Assembly (NCBI RefSeq): GCF_038957035.1 | Contig: NZ_CP152412.1 | Coordinates: forward strand, 5,390,501 to 5,454,500 | Direction: 5' to 3' | DNA from: Bradyrhizobium sp. B097 | GTDB lineage: Bacteria; Pseudomonadota; Alphaproteobacteria; Rhizobiales; Xanthobacteraceae | DNA length: 64,000 nucleotides | In this document: piece after piece, positions 54,564 through 62,895 of the stretch | How the letters are laid out: the number at the start of each line of letters is the position of its first letter | How positions within the stretch are numbered: the first letter of the stretch is position 1 | Position numbers and translations under genes: made by a program | Notes under the pieces: model-generated | What the model saw: the letters and a program-made list of their open reading frames with translations, nothing else | Told to the model about the DNA's origin: nothing | Databases searched by the model: none

Positions 54564-55460
54564 ATGGATCTGAGGCGACTGGTCTACTTCGTCGCCGTCG
54601 CCGAGGAATTGCATTTCGGCCGCGCCGCATCACGGCTCGCGATCGCCCAGCCGCCGCTCAGCCGGCAGATTGCGCAGCTGGAGAGCGATCTCGGCGTCGT
54701 ACTCATCGACCGGAGCCGAAGCCAGATCCGTTTGACCCAGGCCGGCAGCGTTCTGCTGGAACGTGCGCGCGATGTGCTGGAGCGGCTCGATCGGACGCAC
54801 CGCGAGATCAAGCGGATCGGCGAAGGCTTTTCGGGGCACCTGCGCGTCGCCTTCGTCGGATCGGCGACCTATGGCGTGCTGCCCAATGTGATCAAGGCGT
54901 TTCGCTCGGCCTATCCCGACGTCGAGCTCGCGCTGTCGGCGATGAACAACGCCGAGCAGAAGCGCGCGGTGATCCAGCGCGAGATCGATATCGCCGTCGC
55001 CCGGCCCTCGCTCGACGACGAGGAATTGAAGTCGGAGCCGCTGCTGCAGGAGCCGTTGATCCTCGCGCTATCAGACACCTCGCCCTTGCTCGAGCAGCAG
55101 GTCACGCGGCTGACTGCGCTGAAGGCCGAGACCTTCGTGCTCTACCCGCGCAAGCCGCGCCCGAGCTTCGCCGACCACATCCTCAATATCTGCCTCGAAG
55201 AGGGCTTCATTCCGAAATCGCAGGTGCTGGCCCAGGACTATCAGACCGCGATCAGCCTGGTGTCGGTCGGCGTCGGCATCGCGCTGGTGCCGCAATCGGT
55301 CTCGCAGGCGGACCGGCCCGGTGTCGCCTATCGCGCCTATGAGGGACATAATCCCGGCACCGCGCTGTCGCTGAACTACCGGCGCGACAACCGGATGCCG
55401 CACCTCTTCAACTTCCTGAAAATCGCACAAGACGTCGTGCGGCGTCAGCGCAAGCAATAG
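54564..55460 (+). CDS. LysR-family regulator, CatR/BenM-like
   Basis: A 298-residue LysR-type regulator. The N-terminal winged helix is plain (MDLRRLVYFVAVAEELHFGRAA to QPPLSRQIAQLE), followed by an effector domain. Members with HFGRAA and QPPLSRQI are typical of the CatR/BenM/CbnR group, which respond to muconate. It is the last gene on the plus strand of the locus, so it is a plausible regulator of both arms through the divergent promoter at 50804-51055. The ATG at 54564 is preferred to a GTG at 54543. Confidence 0.87.
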   Translation: MDLRRLVYFVAVAEELHFGRAASRLAIAQPPLSRQIAQLESDLGVVLIDRSRSQIRLTQAGSVLLERARDVLERLDRTHREIKRIGEGFSGHLRVAFVGSATYGVLPNVIKAFRSAYPDVELALSAMNNAEQKRAVIQREIDIAVARPSLDDEELKSEPLLQEPLILALSDTSPLLEQQVTRLTALKAETFVLYPRKPRPSFADHILNICLEEGFIPKSQVLAQDYQTAISLVSVGVGIALVPQSVSQADRPGVAYRAYEGHNPGTALSLNYRRDNRMPHLFNFLKIAQDVVRRQRKQ

Positions 55461-55462
55461 CC

Positions 55463-56458
55463 TCAGGCCGCGACCGCCGCAGGCGCGCGGTCGTCGACGC
55501 GTGCGATCGCCTCGCGCAGCACATCGGTCCCGGCGCCCGGCCGAACGCCGTTCTCCGCGAGATGCCTGCGGAAGGCGCGCGCGCCTGGCACGCCGTGGAA
55601 AGCACCGACGAAATGGCGCGTGATCGAATGCAGCCGCGTGCCTTCAGCCAGTTGCCGCTCGATATAGGGCAGCATCGCCGCGAAGACGTCCTTCATCGTG
55701 GCGTGCGGCGGCGTTTCACCGAACAGCTCGGAATCGACGGTCAGCAGCCGCCACGGCTCCTGATAGGCCGCCCGCCCCAGCATCACGCCATCGACCTGTG
55801 CCAGATGCTGCTTCGCTTCGGCGATACTCGTGATGCCGCCGTTGATGATGATGGGCACGTTCGGCAGCACCGCCTTGAGGCGATAGACGCGATCGTAGTC
55901 GAGCGGCGGGATGTCGCGGTTCTCCTTAGGCGACAATCCGTTGAGCCAGGCCTTGCGCGCGTGCACGACGAGCGCATCCGCGCCTGCGGCAATCACGCCG
56001 CGCGCCAGCGTATCGAGCGCGACTTCCGGATCCTGGTCGTCGATGCCGATCCGGCACTTCACCGTGACGGGAATCTTCACCGCGCGCTTCATCGCCGCAA
56101 CGCCCTCGGCAACCAGCGCGGGCTCCGCCATCAGGCAGGCGCCGAACCGGCCGTCCTTCACCCGATCGGACGGACAGCCGACATTGAGATTGATTTCGTC
56201 ATAGCCGAAGTCCTCGCCGATCTGCGCGGCAGTCGCGAGATCGCGCGGATCGGAACCGCCGAGCTGCAGCGCCACCGGGTGCTCGCTGGCATCGAAGCCG
56301 AGCAACCGCGCCCGGTCGCCGTGGATCACCGCACCCGTCGTCAGCATCTCCGTATAAAGCCGCGCCCGCCGCGACATCAGGCGATGGAAGACCCGGCACT
56401 GCCGGTCGGTCCAATCCATCATCGGGGCCACGGAAAAGCGATAATCTTGCGATTTCAA
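55463..56458 (-). CDS. dusA: tRNA-dihydrouridine synthase A
   Basis: Reduces uridine in the tRNA D-loop using FMN. The 331-residue protein opens with APMMDWTDRQCR, the DusA hallmark, and continues with LNVGCPSDRVKDGRFGACLM (flavin site and catalytic cysteine region) and VHARKAWLNGLSPKENR. The gene appears intact: the start at 56458 lies only about 135 bases from the integrase start and the N-terminus is normal. The dusA 5' end is a known integration site of a specific integrase family, which fits the element next to it. Confidence 0.94.
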   Translation of the reverse strand: MKSQDYRFSVAPMMDWTDRQCRVFHRLMSRRARLYTEMLTTGAVIHGDRARLLGFDASEHPVALQLGGSDPRDLATAAQIGEDFGYDEINLNVGCPSDRVKDGRFGACLMAEPALVAEGVAAMKRAVKIPVTVKCRIGIDDQDPEVALDTLARGVIAAGADALVVHARKAWLNGLSPKENRDIPPLDYDRVYRLKAVLPNVPIIINGGITSIAEAKQHLAQVDGVMLGRAAYQEPWRLLTVDSELFGETPPHATMKDVFAAMLPYIERQLAEGTRLHSITRHFVGAFHGVPGARAFRRHLAENGVRPGAGTDVLREAIARVDDRAPAAVAA

Positions 56459-56592
56459 TGATTTACCTTATGCTTCAATGGGATGAAACACGAACGTGTG
56501 CACTCCAAACTAGCCGAATTTGCACACGTTTGTACCCGTTTTGACCTGCCAGTGCACACGTAGCGCACACGATTTGGGGAGTGCACACGACC
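56400..56592. other. Island left junction (putative attL) and integrase leader
   Basis: The junction between dusA and the island. The integration core of dusA elements is in the first part of the gene, so attL should lie within or just before 56400-56460, with the island beginning nearby. No second copy of the core is in this window, so the exact att sequence cannot be set. The DNA here and in the integrase is visibly richer in A and T than the flanking chromosome. Confidence 0.6.
56495..56589. repeat. Cluster of TGCACACG octamers before the integrase
   Basis: TGCACACG occurs at 56521-56528, 56553-56560 and 56582-56589, an inverted copy (CGTGTGCA) at 56495-56502 and a one-base variant (CGCACACG) at 56564-56571: five in 95 bases. 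Start-to-start spacings on the plus strand are 32, 11 and 18. They could be arm-type integrase or excisionase sites, or autoregulatory operators. The last copy overlaps the first possible integrase start codon. Confidence 0.75.
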
Positions 56593-57693
56593 GTGGCCAG
56601 TTTCACTCAGTTGCCGTCCGGGAGTTGGCGTGTCCAGGTCCGCCGCAAGAACCGCTATGTGGCGGAGACCTTCCGTCGCCGTAAGGATGGCGAGGAATGG
56701 GCGCTCGACATTGAGCGCAATATCGATCGCTGCGGGTCACCCAGGCCCCGAGCCGCTGTAAAGGCCAAAACCTTCGGCGACATCATCGATCTTCATATCG
56801 AAGACATGCTCGAAGTCGGTCGTCCTCCCCGCCGATCCAAGGCGGCTGTCCTGGAGGCTCTGAAGGAGGATCTCGGAACCGTAAAGCTTCCCCGTCTCGA
56901 CCGTGAGAGGTTGATCGAATACGGCAGGAAACGCGCGAAGGAAGGTGCCGGCCCAGCTACCCTTGCAATCGATATGTCGTTCATCAGAACCATCGCAACG
57001 CATGCAGCAGCTGTTCACGGAATCGAAATTTCTGCCGAAGAGGTGCGCTTGGCACGTTTCGCGTTGAAGCATTTAGGTCTCGTCGGAAAGTCCGATGAGC
57101 GAGATCGACGTCCCACTCAAGATGAGCTCGACGAGCTCATCGAATATTTCGAGAGCAATCCGCGACAGGTCATCCCGATGGGCCGCATCGTCCGATACGC
57201 CGTTGCAACCACAATGCGGCAAGAGGAGATTTGCCGGCCTGACTGGCCGGACGTCGACATGGCGAAGCGGATTCTCACGATCATGGACCGCAAGGATCCG
57301 AGAAAGAAGGATGGTAACAATCAGAAAGTCCCGCTTCTCAATCTGACCGGCTATGACGCCTGGGAAATCATGCTCCAGCAGCGCATCATCACCAAAGGAC
57401 AGGGGCGCGTATTCCCGTATAATCACAAGTCAGTAAGCGCGGCATTTACGCGCGCCTGCGACGAGTTGAAGATCGAGGATCTGCATTTTCACGACCTGCG
57501 GCACGAAGGTACAAGCCGCTTGTTCGAAGCTGGGCTCACGATCGAAAAGGTCGCGCTGGTCACCGGTCACAAAGATTGGCGCACGTTGCGGCGCTACACG
57601 AAATTGAGGCCCGAAGAGCTTCACAAGCTGCAAACTAAGCCACAGCCAACTCTGGAAGAGTATCTCCGGACACTAGATACCGTACAGGCGTAG
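56593..57693 (+). CDS. Tyrosine recombinase, dusA-type island integrase
   Basis: A 366-residue site-specific recombinase. The C-terminal catalytic domain shows the first Arg in TTMRQEEI, HFHDLRHEG (His-x-x-Arg), TGHKDW (second His) and the nucleophile tyrosine in RRYTKL. The N-terminus (FTQLPSGSWRVQVRRKNRY) is an arm-binding domain of the AP2-like type. The position at the dusA 5' end matches the described dusA-associated integrase family. I chose GTG at 56593 because GGGGAG lies 11 bases upstream; a GTG at 56581 would overlap that site and an octamer. Its stop is one base from the convergent DUF2274 stop. Confidence 0.88.
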   Translation: MASFTQLPSGSWRVQVRRKNRYVAETFRRRKDGEEWALDIERNIDRCGSPRPRAAVKAKTFGDIIDLHIEDMLEVGRPPRRSKAAVLEALKEDLGTVKLPRLDRERLIEYGRKRAKEGAGPATLAIDMSFIRTIATHAAAVHGIEISAEEVRLARFALKHLGLVGKSDERDRRPTQDELDELIEYFESNPRQVIPMGRIVRYAVATTMRQEEICRPDWPDVDMAKRILTIMDRKDPRKKDGNNQKVPLLNLTGYDAWEIMLQQRIITKGQGRVFPYNHKSVSAAFTRACDELKIEDLHFHDLRHEGTSRLFEAGLTIEKVALVTGHKDWRTLRRYTKLRPEELHKLQTKPQPTLEEYLRTLDTVQA

Positions 57694-57694
57694 A

Positions 57695-57931
57695 TCAGGA
57701 TTGTCGTTCGGCCTGCGAAGAGCTGGCACCGCCGATTCTCATTTTCTTGAATGCCGCGTCGGTGTCGATAAATGCTTGCAGCATAAACGGAATCAAATCC
57801 GCAATTTCCTCTCGTGTGCCGTACGTCTGCGCATAGAAATCGGCGTACTCACGTAGGTGCTTGGCTAGGCTTGGCGCAAGTACGAGATTCATTTTCACCG
57901 GAGTTCGGTCGGGCAGCTTCGCGAGCTTCAT
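57695..57931 (-). CDS. DUF2274 protein at the end of the trb operon
   Basis: A 78-residue protein with the DUF2274 pattern (PVKMNLVLAPSLAKHLREYADFY, then EIADLIPFMLQAFIDTDAAF). Such genes commonly follow trbI in chromosomal trb-type conjugation clusters; the role is unknown. It starts three bases after trbI stops on the same strand. A ribbon-helix-helix-like look is possible but not certain. Confidence 0.82.
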   Translation of the reverse strand: MKLAKLPDRTPVKMNLVLAPSLAKHLREYADFYAQTYGTREEIADLIPFMLQAFIDTDAAFKKMRIGGASSSQAERQS

Positions 57932-57934
57932 CTC

Positions 57935-59224
57935 TCACCTACCCTTAGCCACTGCCTGAACATCCCGGTAGGGTTTCAATACCAGATCCTTCGAAACAAT
58001 CACCCGCAGCGGCCATCCCGGTCGCACCGTGATCGTCGGCTGCACGTCGAGCTGGCGTTCCACCAGTCGTTGACCAGCACGATTGGTCGTCTGCTGCGTG
58101 CTTTCCCGCAGTGCCTTCACGAGATCGCTCTCGTCATGACCGATCGATAATTGCGTCCCTACTCCGATCAGTGTCGCCAAGGCCACGCCCTTGAGCAGTT
58201 GCCAGGTATGGAAGTCCACCTCATCCTCGAGCCCGGCGTAGCCCGCAACATCAGTAGCTGGAAGGTTCTCGATCACCATGGAATTGCCATTCGGCAGGAC
58301 TAGGCGCGTCCAGACGACAAGCGCCCGCTTCTGGCCGAAGGCTACCACGCTATCGTATTTGCCGATGAGCCGCGTCCCCTGTGGCACGAGCAGATGCTCG
58401 CCCGTCACGGTGTCGTAGACGTTCTCCGTGACCTGAGCGATCGTGGCGCCGGGCAAATCCGAGTTCAGCCCCGTGACCAGGCTCGCTGGTATAATCGTCC
58501 CCGCCATCACGGCGTAGGTGGAGGGCGCCGGCAGAAGCGCATGCGGATTAATGGTCTCGGTGTCAGCTTTCGCTCCCACAAAGGCGAGCTTTCGCGCCTG
58601 CGACGAGGGCACGATCTCGTCTGACCGATCGAGCATCGCCCGCGCAGCTTTCGCGAGCTCAGCCGCGGACGGCCCAGGATCGGCTGCCTGTGGCCGGAAG
58701 GAGGACGGTGGGCTGACGGCCACTTCCGTAACATCAGCGCGTCTGCGCTTGTCCTGCTTTTCCGACAGACGGAAGAACAGGCCCGACTCCCTTGCCTGTT
58801 GCGCGACACGCACCTGGCGAATGCGTTCGGCTCTCTCGGCATCCTCTTCCGGGTTGGTGCGGAAGCCTGGATCCGATGATGACGCGGTGCCGACTTTCTT
58901 TTCATTCTCGGCAAAAGCCCGGCCGATATCGCCCGGAGATGGCGGTCCAAGCCGCGGCGTTGACGGCGATAGCTCTTCGTAAGATTTGGGCAGCTTGCTC
59001 AGCCCCTCCGCTGTTTGCTTCCGGTCTGTGTTGTATAGCTCTGGCCGGTCCGCCTGCTTCAATGACCGCAGCGGCCGGAGCGCCAAGATCGTCGCACCGG
59101 CAATGAACAATGCAGCGACCGCGCATCCGATCATGAGTGCGCGCGTGTTCAACCGGCGAATAGGCCGCGGCCGTGCCCGCAGCTCCAGAGGCTCCGGCGG
59201 CTCCCGATCCACCCCGCTTGTCAT
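57935..59224 (-). CDS. trbI: Conjugal transfer protein TrbI (VirB10-like)
   Basis: A 429-residue inner-to-outer-membrane bridging protein of the type IV secretion channel. It has a short cytoplasmic N-terminus, one helix (about 30-50), a long proline-rich periplasmic linker and a C-terminal VirB10 domain with LVPQGTRLIGKYDS and FHTWQLLKGVALATLIG. Its ATG overlaps the trbG stop by four bases. Confidence 0.92.
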   Translation of the reverse strand: MTSGVDREPPEPLELRARPRPIRRLNTRALMIGCAVAALFIAGATILALRPLRSLKQADRPELYNTDRKQTAEGLSKLPKSYEELSPSTPRLGPPSPGDIGRAFAENEKKVGTASSSDPGFRTNPEEDAERAERIRQVRVAQQARESGLFFRLSEKQDKRRRADVTEVAVSPPSSFRPQAADPGPSAAELAKAARAMLDRSDEIVPSSQARKLAFVGAKADTETINPHALLPAPSTYAVMAGTIIPASLVTGLNSDLPGATIAQVTENVYDTVTGEHLLVPQGTRLIGKYDSVVAFGQKRALVVWTRLVLPNGNSMVIENLPATDVAGYAGLEDEVDFHTWQLLKGVALATLIGVGTQLSIGHDESDLVKALRESTQQTTNRAGQRLVERQLDVQPTITVRPGWPLRVIVSKDLVLKPYRDVQAVAKGR

Positions 59225-60246
59225 GAGGCACTCCCGGCGTTGACGGCTTGCGACACCGGCCGCGCATCAATGCGGATGATCCGGACGATGCGCTGGGGAT
59301 CCTCGCCCAGACGGAGCTCGGCGGCGCCAAACATGCGGTCAACAACGTAGTAGGTGCCCCGGACGCGATAGTTCACAAGATTTGGACGACCGTCGGCGCC
59401 TGCAACAAACAAGGGCGGCGCCTCGCCCTGCGACAGGCCTGATGGCATCTGGATGAAGACCTTGCGGCCATCGTCGAACGCCCGCAGGGGTCGCCATGGC
59501 GGATCATCGCCTTCGATGCGGTAGCGGAAGTTAAGGCTGTCGAGCCGAACGCCGCGATCGGCGACCCGTTCCTCGTTTGCCTGGGCGGTCGCGTTCTGCT
59601 TGTGAAGGGCAACCAGAGTATCCGTCGGATATGTCCAGGAGATCGAAGCCATATAGGTCTGCTTGGTCGAGACGAGCTCTAGATGGTAGGCGCGCCGGTC
59701 GGTCAGGATCACCAGATTGGTCTGGACATCCGGAAGCGTCGGTTTGACGAGGATATGGACCCGCCGGCTGCTACCCTGACCGCTCGAGGTATCGCCGACC
59801 ACCCATCGAACGGTGTCGCCCGTGGAGACGTCGATCAGTTCCTCACCAGGCTGAAGCGCGATAGTCGAGACCTTCTCGGGGCTGGCATAGAGCCGATAGA
59901 GGGCCCCTTCAGTCCACGGATAGACCTGAATCGCGTTGATGTAACCGGCCCGGGTCGGCTCCATCCGCGCAGCCTTGTTCGCCTTGGCAATCGCCTGCTC
60001 AGGCGGCACCTTTTCTTCCTTGGCGCCCTTCTTCGGATAGGGCTTGAGCTGGCCAGGCAATGGCAGGACCTTGGGCGCCTCGACAATTTCGACGGGCTTC
60101 GGCGGATCTGCCTCCGGGAGCGCTTGCTCGAATGTCAGCTCATCATAAGGTGCTTCGAGGTTGAGCTTTGTGGCGCATCCGCAGAGCACAAGCGACAGGA
60201 CCAGGACGCTGGCCGACGCGAGCTTGGTTGTGGCAGCAGAATTCAT
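59221..60246 (-). CDS. trbG: Conjugal transfer lipoprotein TrbG (VirB9-like)
   Basis: A 341-residue outer-membrane component. The lipobox LVLCGC is in the signal sequence, followed by a Pro/Lys-rich region and VirB9/TrbG domains with IQVYPWTEGALYRLYASPEKV and NFRYRIEGDDPPWRP. I set the start at 60246, which overlaps the trbF stop by four bases; the open frame runs further upstream but without family resemblance. Both overlaps indicate tight translational coupling. Confidence 0.9.
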   Translation of the reverse strand: MNSAATTKLASASVLVLSLVLCGCATKLNLEAPYDELTFEQALPEADPPKPVEIVEAPKVLPLPGQLKPYPKKGAKEEKVPPEQAIAKANKAARMEPTRAGYINAIQVYPWTEGALYRLYASPEKVSTIALQPGEELIDVSTGDTVRWVVGDTSSGQGSSRRVHILVKPTLPDVQTNLVILTDRRAYHLELVSTKQTYMASISWTYPTDTLVALHKQNATAQANEERVADRGVRLDSLNFRYRIEGDDPPWRPLRAFDDGRKVFIQMPSGLSQGEAPPLFVAGADGRPNLVNYRVRGTYYVVDRMFGAAELRLGEDPQRIVRIIRIDARPVSQAVNAGSAS

Positions 60247-60947
60247 TTGGCGTCTCCGATGAGGTCGCGCGACCAGTTGAGGGAATGAACGTAGAGGCCG
60301 AGCGGATTCTTGCGCAGCGTCTCGGCGTCCGCCGGCGGTTTGAGAACCGTGGTGACGAGACCAGTGAATCGCTCGGTCCTGGCGATCGTGCCGTTCTCGA
60401 AAGCGTTCTCCTTCCAGCGGATTTCGAAGCTGTCGCCGGATGCACGCACCACCGAGGTAACTTCGGCGGTGACGGTCCTCGAGCCGATTTTCGCGAACGG
60501 ATCGGTTTCTCGCGCGTAGTCGTTCAGGGCTTGCGCGCCGCGATCGGTGACGAAGTCGTAGGCCCGCAGCCAATTCGTGCGGACAATCACGGGGTCGATC
60601 GACAACGAACGAACGTTCTCGATGAACCGCGCCAGAAAGTGCGCGATCTGCGCATCCGAGGGCTGATACGCTTCCATCGCAGGTCCGACGGCGCGGACCT
60701 CGCCCAACCGGTCGACTTCGACCACATAGGGGACGACGCCTGAGCGGGCGATCACGGTGAGCAGCGCTAACCCGAGAACACCGGACACAGCGGTGATGCC
60801 CAGCGCCGCGAGCCGCCAATTGCTCGCCTGAACTCGCGCGGACCCCAGCCGCTCGTCCCAGACCTGGCCCGCTTTCTGGTAGGGCGTCACGGGCTCTGGC
60901 GTCTCTCCGTAGCGAACGGATACGCGTTGAAAGGGATGACCGGCCAT
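60243..60947 (-). CDS. trbF: Conjugal transfer protein TrbF (VirB8-like)
   Basis: A 234-residue bitopic protein: cytoplasmic N-terminus, one helix (about 47-66), and a periplasmic VirB8-like domain with VVEVDRLGEVRAVGPA and DPFAKIGSRTVTAEV. It nucleates the inner-membrane channel. The FQRVSVRYGETPEPVTPYQKAGQVWDERLG start is typical of TrbF of this type. Confidence 0.92.
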   Translation of the reverse strand: MAGHPFQRVSVRYGETPEPVTPYQKAGQVWDERLGSARVQASNWRLAALGITAVSGVLGLALLTVIARSGVVPYVVEVDRLGEVRAVGPAMEAYQPSDAQIAHFLARFIENVRSLSIDPVIVRTNWLRAYDFVTDRGAQALNDYARETDPFAKIGSRTVTAEVTSVVRASGDSFEIRWKENAFENGTIARTERFTGLVTTVLKPPADAETLRKNPLGLYVHSLNWSRDLIGDAK

Positions 60948-60950
60948 GTG

Positions 60951-62105
60951 TCAGTCCTCCCCGAGCTTCGGACCCGAGGAATGACCGCCCTTGTCCCCAT
61001 CCTTCAGGGTATGGGCAGCAATCTGCGCTGCCTCCCGGGCGTGCAGTGCCGAGGCCGCAACGCGCGAAGAGCCGGGGGCCGCGGCCCCGCTCGCTGCTCC
61101 GACGCTTCCGACCGCAGACGGCTCGGCAGCGGCAGCATGTGCTGCACCGCCGCCGACCGACGATGCTCCGCCCAGCGACGCCGCGGAACGGACCGCTGTC
61201 ATCGACCCACTCGCGGCCATGCGGAGCCCGCCCACAGCAACCGCGCCGCCTCCGATCGCAACAGCAGCCGCACCAGCGACTGTACCCGCCGCAGACCCGG
61301 CCCCCAATTGAGGCGCACCCGACACAAGGCCGGCGGCAATGCCCGGACCAAAGATTCCAAGTCCAAACAGGGAGAGCGCCGCAAGCAGCAAGCTCATGGC
61401 CGACGCAATATCGACCGGTCGCGTCAGCGTGCTTGCGAGTTGACCGAAGATGGTCGAACCGATGCCGACAATGATCGCCAGCATCATCACCTTGACGCCG
61501 GAGGCTACGACATTGCCGAGCGTCTTTTCGGCGAGGAATGCAGTCTTGCCCCAAAGCGCGAACGGCACGAGGATGAAGCTCGCAAGTGTCGTCAGCTTGA
61601 ACTCGATCAGCGTGACGAAGAGCTGAACCGACAGCACGAAGAACGCGAGCACGATCACGATCCAGCAGAACAAGATGATCAGGATCGTTGGCAGGTTCGT
61701 CAGCACATCGAGGCCGGAAAACTGGCTCACCTCTTCCAGAAGCGGATGCGCTGCAGTAAACCCGGCGGCGGCAACGAAGCCCGGCCGGGCCAAATCAGCC
61801 GCGCTCAATGTGCCGCCTGACGCTTTCAGGCCGATTCCCGAAAACGAGTTGAAGATGATGTTGGCAAGGCTCTTGAAGTTGCCGATGATGAAGGCGAACG
61901 CACCGACGTAGAGGATCTTCTTGGCAAGCGTCACCAGGATCTGGTCGTCGGCCCGCATGCTCCAGGCAAGTCCGGCAAGCGTGAGATCGATGACGACGAG
62001 TGTCGAACTCAGGAACGAAACTTCGCCCGACAGAAGACCAAAGCCCGAGTCGATATAGCGCGAGAAAGTCTCGGTGAAGCGATCGATGACGGAGAGATCA
62101 GCCAT
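60951..62105 (-). CDS. trbL: Conjugal transfer protein TrbL (VirB6-like)
   Basis: A 384-residue polytopic membrane protein. The N-terminus MADLSVIDRFTETFSRYIDSGFGLL, multiple helices between about 25 and 260, and an Ala/Gly/Ser-rich C-terminal tail fit TrbL. It is a channel subunit at the inner membrane. It starts 11 bases after the trbJ stop, with no room for a trbK gene between them. Confidence 0.9.
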   Translation of the reverse strand: MADLSVIDRFTETFSRYIDSGFGLLSGEVSFLSSTLVVIDLTLAGLAWSMRADDQILVTLAKKILYVGAFAFIIGNFKSLANIIFNSFSGIGLKASGGTLSAADLARPGFVAAAGFTAAHPLLEEVSQFSGLDVLTNLPTILIILFCWIVIVLAFFVLSVQLFVTLIEFKLTTLASFILVPFALWGKTAFLAEKTLGNVVASGVKVMMLAIIVGIGSTIFGQLASTLTRPVDIASAMSLLLAALSLFGLGIFGPGIAAGLVSGAPQLGAGSAAGTVAGAAAVAIGGGAVAVGGLRMAASGSMTAVRSAASLGGASSVGGGAAHAAAAEPSAVGSVGAASGAAAPGSSRVAASALHAREAAQIAAHTLKDGDKGGHSSGPKLGED

Positions 62106-62116
62106 GGCGCCCTCTC

Positions 62117-62869
62117 CTATCTGCCGCCGGCGTAGGCATGGCCATCGCCGATGAAGCGGATGAAGCGCTCCTGGGCGGCCGCCGCGGATGCGCGCTCCTC
62201 GGCCGCCCTCAACGTGTCGGCGCGGGCCTGGGTCGCCAGCAGCGTCTGCATCTGCATTGCTTGCTTGATCTGTAGAGCCAGCAACTCGTTGCCGGACTGC
62301 TGGGCCTGCAAGGAGCCGACCGCGGCTGACGAATTAGTCATCAGCGTGCGAAGCGTCTGGCCGTCCTGGTCCAGGTTACTGACGATGGCCGACTGCATCG
62401 TCAGCGCCTGCTTGAGCCCCTCATAGCTGTTGTTCCAGCGTGCGGTTGCATCCAGCACCATCCTGTCCGACGTTGTCGCGGCGCCATACTGACGAGGATA
62501 GAGCTGCGCAAAATCCTGCTGCGTCCTCTGAACGTCGAACGAAATGCCTTTCGCTTGAGCGATCAGGCTGTTCATCTGACTGATCGTCGAGGTCAGCTGA
62601 CCGACGACGCTGGTCGGAAGGCTCGCCAGATGCTTGGCCTGATTGAGAAGCGACTGGGCCTGATTTTCGAGGCTCCTGACCTGGTTGTTGATCTGCTCCA
62701 ACGTGCGAGCGGCAGTCAGAAGATTCTGGCCGTAGTTTGAGGGGTCGAACACGATATCGAATGCCCCAACCCGTCGCGATCCATTCACGGCGACGACTAT
62801 AGATAGTGCTACGGTCACGAAGATTCTTGTAGTTGTACGCGCAGATAAGCGGCCGATACTTTCGAGCAT
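62117..62869 (-). CDS. trbJ: Conjugal transfer protein TrbJ
   Basis: A 250-residue exported protein with a signal peptide (cleavage near VGAFD) and a long helical coiled-coil region (LEQINNQVRSLENQAQSLLNQAK). TrbJ is VirB5-like and may form part of the pilus tip. The ATG at 62869 has GGAG six bases upstream; a TTG four codons earlier is unlikely. Confidence 0.88.
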   Translation of the reverse strand: MLESIGRLSARTTTRIFVTVALSIVVAVNGSRRVGAFDIVFDPSNYGQNLLTAARTLEQINNQVRSLENQAQSLLNQAKHLASLPTSVVGQLTSTISQMNSLIAQAKGISFDVQRTQQDFAQLYPRQYGAATTSDRMVLDATARWNNSYEGLKQALTMQSAIVSNLDQDGQTLRTLMTNSSAAVGSLQAQQSGNELLALQIKQAMQMQTLLATQARADTLRAAEERASAAAAQERFIRFIGDGHAYAGGR

Positions 62870-62895
62870 AGGAAACTCCAAAGATTGAGGTCGGG

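Noticed and set aside
59221..61554. Very long minus-strand frame upstream of trbG
   Set aside because: Only the 3' part (59221-60246) matches TrbG; the rest is out-of-frame reading through trbF and trbL, with Arg/Cys-rich composition and no family match.
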